DNA of 28,898 nucleotides, taken from Anaerolineae bacterium. Its GTDB lineage: Bacteria > Chloroflexota > Anaerolineae > DRVO01. Below are positions 23,288 through 28,898 of the stretch, piece after piece (the first letter of the stretch is position 1; each line of letters starts with the position of its first letter). A program made the translations under genes and the position numbers. The notes below the pieces were generated by a model. The model was not told the DNA's origin, did no database searches, and saw only the letters and a list, made by a program, of their open reading frames with translations. The stretch spans positions 1 to 28,898 of the forward strand of contig JAAYAV010000242.1 of the NCBI GenBank assembly GCA_012719195.1. Direction: 5' to 3'.

Positions 23288-24274
23288 GTGAAAGATACAC
23301 TGCGTAAGCTGTGCGAGGCCTATGGACCGTCCGGGAACGAAGGCCAAGTACGGGACCTGATCCGTAGCGAGATCGAGGGTCTGGCCGATTCGGTCCGCGT
23401 CGACGCCCTGGGCAACCTGATCGCCGTCAAGGGTAGCGGTGGCCATCGCGTGATGCTCGCTGCTCACATGGACGAGATCGGCGTCATCATCACCCACATC
23501 GACGAGAACGGCTTCCTGCGCTTCGCTCCCGTCGGCGGCGTCTGGACCCTGGGCCTGTCGGGGAGGCGCGTGGCCTTCGCCGACGGCACCATCGGCGCCA
23601 TCGGGCTGGAGAAGCTGGACGACCGTGATCGCGTGCCGGCCATGGCGAAGTTCTACATCGACATCGGCGCCTCGAAGAAGGATGAGGTGCACCTCAAGGT
23701 CGGCGACATGGCGGTCATGACGCGCCCCTTCGTCACCAACGGAGGCCGCTGGATCGGCAAGGCGATGGACAACCGGGCCGGGTGCGCCGTCCTCATCGAG
23801 ACGATGCGCCGCCTCAAGGCGCCCAAGCACGAGGTCGCCTTCGTGTTCACCACCCAGGAAGAGGTCGGCCTCCGCGGTGCCACTACCTCGGCGTTCGGCC
23901 TCGACCCGGAGATCGCCGTGGCCGTCGACGTCACCGGCACGGGCGATACGCCCAAGGCCGCTCCGATGGCCGTCTCCCTCGGGGAAGGCGCCGCTATCAA
24001 GGTGCGCGACGGCGGCATGCTCGCCCACCTGGGCGTGAAGGACCTGCTCGTTCAGCGCGCCGAAGAGAACGGCATCGCCTATCAGCTCGAAGTCCTCGAG
24101 GGCGGTACCACCGACGGCCGTGCCATCCAGACCAGCCGTGCCGGTGTGCCCACGGGCGTCGTCTCTGTTCCGACCCGCTACATCCACTCTCCCTCGGAGA
24201 TGATCGACGAGCGCGACGCCGAGGCCTGCGCCTCCCTCCTGGTAGTCCTGCTCGAGAACGACATCACCCTCTAG
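23288..24274 (+). CDS. M42 family metallo-aminopeptidase, copy 3
   Basis: A 328-residue M42 member, the shortest of the three. Motifs: His60 and Asp62 (AAHMDEIG), Asp161 in KAMDNRAG, Glu191 and Glu192 (QEEVGLRG), Asp214 (AVDVTG) and His300 (RYIHSP). The start is GTG 23288 with GGGAGG just upstream. It follows copy 2 after a 28-base gap, the only non-overlapping junction in the cluster. A GC-rich hairpin follows its stop. All metal positions are present, so it should be active. Confidence 0.93.
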   Translation: MKDTLRKLCEAYGPSGNEGQVRDLIRSEIEGLADSVRVDALGNLIAVKGSGGHRVMLAAHMDEIGVIITHIDENGFLRFAPVGGVWTLGLSGRRVAFADGTIGAIGLEKLDDRDRVPAMAKFYIDIGASKKDEVHLKVGDMAVMTRPFVTNGGRWIGKAMDNRAGCAVLIETMRRLKAPKHEVAFVFTTQEEVGLRGATTSAFGLDPEIAVAVDVTGTGDTPKAAPMAVSLGEGAAIKVRDGGMLAHLGVKDLLVQRAEENGIAYQLEVLEGGTTDGRAIQTSRAGVPTGVVSVPTRYIHSPSEMIDERDAEACASLLVVLLENDITL

Positions 24275-24289
24275 CCTGCCACCCCAGAA

Positions 24290-24322
24290 GGGGCCGGCGG
24301 TACGGTTGTGACCGCCGGCTCC
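24290..24322 (+). terminator. Probable terminator after the M42 cluster
   Basis: A 9-bp perfect stem GCCGGCGGT (24293-24301) with its complement (24311-24319), extendable to 12 bp with one G-T pair, and a 9-base loop. It sits 15 bases after the M42 copy 3 stop and before the promoter of the next gene. It lacks a T-tract. Confidence 0.55.
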
Positions 24323-24380
24323 TCCATCGCCGCCCGTTCCCCGAATACTCCGCCGTGTCCGGCGACCCCGGCTCCGACTG

Positions 24381-24389
24381 TGCTATAAT
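24381..24389 (+). promoter_or_regulatory. Extended -10 promoter upstream of the bifunctional-nuclease gene
   Basis: TGCTATAAT: a perfect TATAAT (24384-24389) preceded by the extended -10 TGn. No good -35 is present, which is usual for this promoter type. The start would be near 24396; the gene begins at 24425 with GGGAGGG. Confidence 0.7.
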
Positions 24390-24424
24390 GCCGGCAGGAC
24401 TCATCCGCTGGTAGGGAGGGCAGC

Positions 24425-24934
24425 ATGATCCCAGTGACCATTGAGAGCGTCAGGGTGAGCCTAGTCTCGCAACAGCGCGTGGTGATCCTGGCCGAGACAG
24501 GAGGCGACCGCTACCTGCCCATCTTCATCGGGGCATTCGAGGCGGACGCCATTACCGTACGGCTACAGGGCGCGGCCCTCTGGCGGCCGATGACGCATGA
24601 TCTGCTGTTGCGCTGCATCTCCCAGCTGGGCGGCGAGGTACTGCGCGTGGTGATCACCGAACTGCGCAACGATACCTTCTTCGCCAATATCCACGTCCGC
24701 CAGAACGGCGAGGAGCACGCCATCGATTCCCGTCCCAGCGACGCCCTGGCGCTGGCCATCCGGGCAGGCGTGCCCGTGTACGTCAGCGACGCGGTCATGG
24801 ATCAAGCCGGCGGCTTCCCCGATCCCGCGCCCTGGCTTGAGACACCCGCCGAGACCTCCGAAAGCCCGGAGGAGGACGTAGGTATCTTCCGCGACTTCAT
24901 CGATTCAATGGACCTGGGCGACCTAGAAGAATAA
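24425..24934 (+). CDS. Bifunctional nuclease family (DUF151) protein
   Basis: A 169-residue protein of the BFN/DUF151 family, some members of which show DNase and RNase activity. The core spans residues 1-130: VTIESVRVSLVSQQRVVILAE, RYLPIFIGAFEADAI, MTHDLLLRCISQLGG, and the family hallmark IDSRPSDALALAIRAGVPVYVSDAVMD. The C-terminus is short and acidic (SPEEDVGIFRDFIDSMDLGDLEE). It has its own extended -10 promoter, and dnaB follows after 21 bases, so it may lead the dnaB operon. The link to replication is positional only. Confidence 0.88.
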   Translation: MIPVTIESVRVSLVSQQRVVILAETGGDRYLPIFIGAFEADAITVRLQGAALWRPMTHDLLLRCISQLGGEVLRVVITELRNDTFFANIHVRQNGEEHAIDSRPSDALALAIRAGVPVYVSDAVMDQAGGFPDPAPWLETPAETSESPEEDVGIFRDFIDSMDLGDLEE

Positions 24935-24955
24935 CTCCGGGAGCAGTGCCAGCGC

Positions 24956-26299
24956 ATGCCCGCCGAACGCTTGCCACCACAAAACGTGGCTGCCGAGCAG
25001 TCAGTGCTCGGCAGCATTCTCATTGACCCGGACGCCATCATCCGGATAGCGCCCTTCCTACGCCCAGACGACTTCTACCGGGAGGCGCACGGTAGGGTCT
25101 ACTCCGCCATGCTCGCCCTCCACGAACGGCGCGAGCCTTCGGACTTCGTCACCCTCAGCGACGAACTGGAGCGGCAGGGCGAGCTGGAGAGCGTGGGCGG
25201 AGCGGCCTACCTGACTACGCTCCTCAACAGCGTCCCTACCGCCATCCACGTGGAGCACTACGCTCACATAGTCGAGCGAAACTCCATACTGCGCCGCCTC
25301 ATCGACGTGGCGTCGCAGATTGCGGGCTTGGCCTACGACTCCGAAGATGCCGATGCCGACCAGGCGGTGGACCGCGCCGAGCAGCTGCTCTTCGCCATCA
25401 GCGAGCGCCGCCTCTCGCGCGAGCTAACCCCCATCCAGGAGGTCCTGCGCGCCTACTTCGAGCGCATCGGCTACCTCTACGCCCACCAGGGCGAGATGAT
25501 CGGGGTGCCGTCCGGCTTCACCAAGCTTGACCGAATCCTGGGCGGGATGCAGCGGTCCGATCTGCTCATCCTGGCAGCGCGCCCGGGCGTGGGCAAGACC
25601 AGCCTCATGCTCGGCCTAGCGGCTACCGCCGCCCGACGCTACCGTCAGCGGGTGGCCATCTTCTCGCTGGAAATGTCCAACGAGCAGATCATCCAGCGCT
25701 TGGTATCTGCTGATAGCGGCATCGATTCCCAACGCCTCCGCACCGGCTCGATCACGGCGGAGGAGTACGCCCGCCTCGATCACACGCGGAACAACCTCAG
25801 CGGCCTGCCCGTTTTCCTGGACGACACCCCGGCCATGACCACCGCCGAGTTCCGCACTAAGTGCCGGCGACTGGCGGCCGAGCATGGCGTCGACCTCATC
25901 ATGGTCGACTACTTGCAGCTCATGGTGGGAGACCGGCGGGGAGAGAACCGCGTCCAGGAGATCAGCGGCATCTCCCGGGCACTCAAGCAGGTGGCCAGAG
26001 AACTCAACGTGCCGGTGCTGGCCGCGTCGCAGCTCTCGCGTGCCGTGGAGAGCCGTAGCGATAGGCGCCCGATACTCTCCGACCTGCGCGAGTCGGGGAG
26101 CATCGAGCAGGACGCTGACGTAGTTATGTTCATCTACCGCGAGGACATGAGTAACACGGAGAGCGAAAACCCGAACCTCGCCGAGCTCATTGTCGCCAAG
26201 CATCGCAACGGGCCGACGGGCACCGTCCCCCTCTACTTCAAGGCCGAGCAGGCCCAGTTCGTTGAGGTGGAACTGCGGGCCGAAGCCCTCGACTACTAG
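24956..26299 (+). CDS. dnaB: Replicative DNA helicase DnaB
   Basis: Hexameric helicase that unwinds the replication fork. The 447-residue protein has the N-terminal collar domain (PPQNVAAEQSVLGSILIDPDAI, then TLSDELERQGELESVGGAAYLTTLL) and a RecA-like C-terminal domain. The latter carries Walker A ARPGVGKT (208-215), FSLEMSNEQIIQRLVSADSGID, Walker B in DLIMVDYLQLM, ASQLSRAVESRSDRRPILSDLRESGSIEQDADVV and the C-terminal IVAKHRNGPTGTVPLYF. No intein interrupts it. The ATG at 24956 matches the conserved start; GGGAG is somewhat far upstream. It heads the replication-module genes dnaB, a DnaD-like gene and a DnaC-like gene. Confidence 0.97.
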   Translation: MPAERLPPQNVAAEQSVLGSILIDPDAIIRIAPFLRPDDFYREAHGRVYSAMLALHERREPSDFVTLSDELERQGELESVGGAAYLTTLLNSVPTAIHVEHYAHIVERNSILRRLIDVASQIAGLAYDSEDADADQAVDRAEQLLFAISERRLSRELTPIQEVLRAYFERIGYLYAHQGEMIGVPSGFTKLDRILGGMQRSDLLILAARPGVGKTSLMLGLAATAARRYRQRVAIFSLEMSNEQIIQRLVSADSGIDSQRLRTGSITAEEYARLDHTRNNLSGLPVFLDDTPAMTTAEFRTKCRRLAAEHGVDLIMVDYLQLMVGDRRGENRVQEISGISRALKQVARELNVPVLAASQLSRAVESRSDRRPILSDLRESGSIEQDADVVMFIYREDMSNTESENPNLAELIVAKHRNGPTGTVPLYFKAEQAQFVEVELRAEALDY

Positions 26300-26354
26300 T
26301 CGGGTCCGCCCCAGCCGGTTGCTCGGCGGGCCAGCACCGGGAGAACCCCAGCCC

Positions 26355-27059
26355 ATGACCAGTTTCGCCGGCTTTCCCGACGGCCGCTTGGCCAATGTCC
26401 GGGTCCCGGACCTGTTCTTCGCCGAGGTCCTGCCGCACATCGACCACCTGGCTGAGCTGAAGGTCACGCTACACCTGCTCTGGCTTCTGCAGCAGCACCC
26501 GGAACGGCCTTTGGGCATCAGCGAGGCTGAGCTACGCCGTGACGGTGTGCTCCTGGCCGGCTTAGCTGCCTGTGGGCCCGACCCGCAGGTAAGTCTCGGG
26601 GACGGATTGCGTAGGGGGCTCGAACGTGGCACTCTACTTCAGGTCCACGGCACCTCTGGGGGCAGCGAGCAGAGCTGGTATGTGCTCAACACGGAGAGGG
26701 GCCGTCTTGTCCTGGAACGCGTGCGGTCCGGCCAGTTGGCGCTACCGGAGGTGGATCTCACCGCCGAGGAGCAACCGCTGCCGCAGAAGCCAACCGTATT
26801 CGCGCTCTACGAGCAGAACATCGGTCCCCTACAACCCATAATCGCCGAGGAACTGGAAGAGGCGCAGCGCTCCTATCCCCCGGAGTGGATCGAGGACGCC
26901 TTTCGGATAGCCGCCCGTAACAACGCCCGCCAATGGCGCTACGTCAACTCCGTACTGGAGCGCTGGCGTCGTCAGGGGCGAGACCAAGTAGAGCCTAGCG
27001 ATCAGCGTGACCCAAGACGCTACCTTTCAGGGGAATACGAAGAATACCGACGAAGCTGA
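26355..27059 (+). CDS. DnaD-domain replication protein
   Basis: A 234-residue protein. The N-terminal half (about 17-125) resembles the DnaD winged-helix region (FFAEVLPHIDHLAELKVTLHLLWLLQ). The C-terminal half holds a clear DnaD domain at about 148-204, VFALYEQNIGPLQPIIAEELEEA then PPEWIEDAFRIAARNNARQWRYVNSVLERW, including the YxxxIG and helix motifs that bind DNA. In Gram-positive bacteria DnaD helps DnaA and the loader bring DnaB to origins and stalled forks. Its position between dnaB and a DnaC-like gene fits that role. The start is ATG 26355 with GGGAGA about 11 bases upstream. Its end overlaps the next gene by 53 bases. Confidence 0.88.
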   Translation: MTSFAGFPDGRLANVRVPDLFFAEVLPHIDHLAELKVTLHLLWLLQQHPERPLGISEAELRRDGVLLAGLAACGPDPQVSLGDGLRRGLERGTLLQVHGTSGGSEQSWYVLNTERGRLVLERVRSGQLALPEVDLTAEEQPLPQKPTVFALYEQNIGPLQPIIAEELEEAQRSYPPEWIEDAFRIAARNNARQWRYVNSVLERWRRQGRDQVEPSDQRDPRRYLSGEYEEYRRS

Positions 27060-28356
27060 CGTATGCCCGCTCTGCCGGGGCCTGGGCTACCTGACGCCCG
27101 ACGTCCCGGCCGGTCATCCGGACTTCGGCCGCGTTGTGCCGTGCCCCTGTCGCCGCGGCGTCGTCGAAGAGCGCCGGGCACGCCGCCTGCTGGAGATGTC
27201 CAACCTCGGGCTCCTGGCACAGAACACCTTCGCCACCTTCAACTCCGACGGCGTCGCCCTCAATGCCCACGACCAGCGCAACCTGCGCGCCGCCTTCGAA
27301 GCCGCCCAGGAGTTCGCCGCCGACCCAGAGGGCTGGCTACTCATCACCGGTACCTACGGCTGCGGCAAGACCCACCTGGCTGCCGCCATCGTGGTCGCCC
27401 TTGCCCAGCGAGGACATCCTGTGCTCTTCCAGGTGGTGCCCGACCTTCTGGATCACCTTCGCGCCACCTTCTCTCCCCGGAGCCCGGTCGCCTTCGATCA
27501 GCTCTTCCAGGATGTGCGCGAGGCGCCCTGCTTGGTCCTCGACGACTTGGGGGCACAGAATGCCACCCCTTGGGCACTGGAGAAGCTCTACCAGGTCCTC
27601 AACCATCGCTATAACAACCGGCTCCCAACCGTCATCACGAGCAACGCACCCCTGGAGGAGATGGATCCCAGGGTCCGTTCCCGCCTGACCGACGAGTCGC
27701 TGGTGCGACGCCTAGCCATCACGGCGCCCGACTATCGGGGCTCCGGCTCCACCAGCCTGCTGAGCGATCTGGGCACCCTCTCTCACCACGCCAGCCAGAC
27801 TTTCGACACCTTCGACACCCGCCAGCGGGAGCTGGAAGCCGACGCGCGCGAGAGCCTGCACTTCGCCCTTGCTGCCGCCCGCGAGTTCGCTGCCAGCCCG
27901 CGTGGGTTCCTCCTGCTACAGGGCGAGCACTACTCCGGTAAGACGCACCTCGCCGCCGCCATCGCCAACGCCCGCCTGGCCGAGGGCTACCCGGCCCTAC
28001 TGGTGGAGGTGTCCGACCTGCTCGACTACCTGCGCGCCGCCTTTGAGCCCGCGGCGCCGGTTTCGTTCGAGAAGCGCCTCCAGCAGCTCCGGCGCGCCCC
28101 GTTGCTCATTCTTGACAACCTGGGGGGCCAGAGCTCCTCGCCCTGGGCCCACGAGAAGCTCTACCAGTTGCTGAGCTACCGGCTCGGCGCCCACCTGCCC
28201 ACCGTAATCACCACCAGCCTGACGCTGGAGGAGATCGAGCCCCGCTTGCGGGTGCGCCTCATGGACAAGGAGCACTGCCTCATCGTGCCCATCATCGCCA
28301 CGGCCTACCGGGGCCGCAGCCGCTCTCGTGCTCCCCGTGGACGCAAGCAGACCTAG
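27007..28356 (+). CDS. DnaC/DnaI-like helicase-loader protein with two fused AAA+ domains
   Basis: A 449-residue protein. A zinc-ribbon-like N-terminus has CPLC (20-23) and CPC (46-48). Domain 1 (about 74-245) has Walker A GTYGCGKT (115-122), Walker B CLVLDDLG with Asp179-Asp180, sensor-1 Asn213 and arginine-finger candidates in DPRVRSRL. Domain 2 (about 265-436) repeats every motif exactly 191 residues later: FDTF, Walker A GEHYSGKT (306-313), SPWAHEKLYQ and EPRLRVRL. Its Walker B is Asp370-Asn371 and sensor 1 reads TTSLT, so its ATPase may be weak or inactive. Each domain resembles DnaC/IstB AAA+ proteins, which load DnaB. GTG 27007 is the only reasonable start before the zinc motif. It overlaps the DnaD gene by 53 bases, implying coupling. 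Confidence 0.9.
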   Translation: MTQDATFQGNTKNTDEADVCPLCRGLGYLTPDVPAGHPDFGRVVPCPCRRGVVEERRARRLLEMSNLGLLAQNTFATFNSDGVALNAHDQRNLRAAFEAAQEFAADPEGWLLITGTYGCGKTHLAAAIVVALAQRGHPVLFQVVPDLLDHLRATFSPRSPVAFDQLFQDVREAPCLVLDDLGAQNATPWALEKLYQVLNHRYNNRLPTVITSNAPLEEMDPRVRSRLTDESLVRRLAITAPDYRGSGSTSLLSDLGTLSHHASQTFDTFDTRQRELEADARESLHFALAAAREFAASPRGFLLLQGEHYSGKTHLAAAIANARLAEGYPALLVEVSDLLDYLRAAFEPAAPVSFEKRLQQLRRAPLLILDNLGGQSSSPWAHEKLYQLLSYRLGAHLPTVITTSLTLEEIEPRLRVRLMDKEHCLIVPIIATAYRGRSRSRAPRGRKQT

Positions 28357-28357
28357 C

Positions 28358-28898
28358 ATGAACGGCGTCTCAGCCGCTCCCATCTCCGAGCGGGCCTACC
28401 GGTCCCTCCGCGGCCTCTACCCTCAGGAGCAACCGGCGCCCGAGCGGTGGCGCTCCGTGCTGGTTGTCCGCCCTTGCTGCATCGGCGACGTGCTGCAGTC
28501 CACCGCTCTCGTGGGGGCCTTGCGCCGCGCCCTGCCAGATGCCCGTCTCGGCTATGCCGTCGGTCCCTGGTCGCGGCCGGTCCTGGAGGGCAACCCGAAT
28601 CTCGACGTGCTAGTGGATACCGGCGCGGTGGTCGGTGGCCGCAAGCCCACCCCACGCGCGTTCCTGGGTCTGGTCAGGCGCCTGCGAAAGGGTCAGTGGG
28701 ACGCCTGCTTCGTCCTCGAGCGCTCGCCCCTGTTCGGTTTGGCCGCCTGGATGGCCGGCATCCCGGACCGCATCGGCCTCGATAGCGCCGGCCGCGGCTT
28801 CGCCCTCACTTGGCGGGTGCCCCTGCGCCCACGCCGTCAGGAGGCGGAGGCGGCTCTGGATCTGGCGCGCGCCGTCGGCCTCGATACCAGTGACGCCC
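28358..28898 (+). CDS. Glycosyltransferase family 9 (heptosyltransferase-like), N-terminal part
   Basis: The first 180 residues of a protein that runs off the right edge. After a short leader, VLVVRPCCIGDVLQSTALVGALRRALPDARLGYAVGPWSRPVLEGNPNLDVLV matches the N-terminal Rossmann-like domain of GT9 enzymes (ADP-heptose:LPS heptosyltransferase family), where the IGDVL motif is characteristic. FDACFVLERSP-like sequence (WDACFVLERSPLFGLAAWMAGIPDRIGLD) continues the pattern. GT9 enzymes add sugars to cell-surface glycans; the acceptor is not predictable, and the phylum suggested here usually lacks standard LPS. ATG 28358 lies just after the upstream stop, without a clear Shine-Dalgarno. Confidence 0.85.
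   Translation, partial: MNGVSAAPISERAYRSLRGLYPQEQPAPERWRSVLVVRPCCIGDVLQSTALVGALRRALPDARLGYAVGPWSRPVLEGNPNLDVLVDTGAVVGGRKPTPRAFLGLVRRLRKGQWDACFVLERSPLFGLAAWMAGIPDRIGLDSAGRGFALTWRVPLRPRRQEAEAALDLARAVGLDTSDA

Overview
The window is GC-rich bacterial chromosome, densely packed with housekeeping genes. I see no phage, transposon, CRISPR array or resistance/defence island. Several traits together suggest a Chloroflexota-like bacterium, Anaerolineae or a neighbouring class. These are a DnaC-type protein with two fused AAA+ domains next to dnaB and a DnaD-domain gene, a T-box-controlled thrS, a Firmicutes-style hrcA-grpE-dnaK-dnaJ-prmA-rsmE order, tandem M42 aminopeptidases, and TgpA-like and DUF4349 membrane proteins. 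This placement is inference from gene content; there is no rRNA here to confirm it.

Layout. 1-7229 (minus strand): the 5' part of ribosomal protein S1 with a duplicated acidic N-terminus and a near-consensus promoter, a TgpA-like membrane transglutaminase, glutamate dehydrogenase, gatB and a DUF4349 lipoprotein. 7360-8073 (plus): a polyprenol-phosphate mannosyltransferase-like GT2, ending at a hairpin terminator shared with the convergent thrS. 8170-10299 (minus): one apparent transcription unit made of a strong promoter, tRNA-Val(GAC), a threonine T-box leader with specifier ACC, and a TGS-less thrS. 10492-17081 (plus): the heat-shock operon hrcA-grpE-dnaK-dnaJ-prmA-rsmE, behind a sigma70-type promoter and a CIRCE operator that has an extra upstream half-site. 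17078-18553 (minus): a fused 3-dehydroquinate dehydratase/shikimate dehydrogenase. 18725-20787 (plus): two translationally coupled URO-D-superfamily genes. 20859-24274 (plus): a small helical protein followed by three tandem M42 metallo-aminopeptidases. 24425-28356 (plus): a bifunctional-nuclease-family protein, dnaB, a DnaD-domain protein and the double-AAA+ DnaC-like protein. A GT9 glycosyltransferase runs off the right edge at 28358.

How the parts work together. Translation and its quality control are well represented (S1, GatB, ThrRS, tRNA-Val, PrmA, RsmE). The chaperone genes form one HrcA-controlled operon. The last third holds a probable primosome module: helicase DnaB, a DnaD-like remodeller and a DnaC-like loader. 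The three M42 enzymes probably finish peptide breakdown and could feed amino acids to glutamate dehydrogenase.

The observations most worth a second look are the tRNA-Val/T-box/thrS unit, the gap-free double-AAA+ loader whose second ATPase site is degenerate, the CIRCE with a third half-site, the S1 acidic duplication, the URO-D pair with an HxHxH motif, and the hairpins between the heat-shock genes. I found no clearly undescribed multi-gene system.
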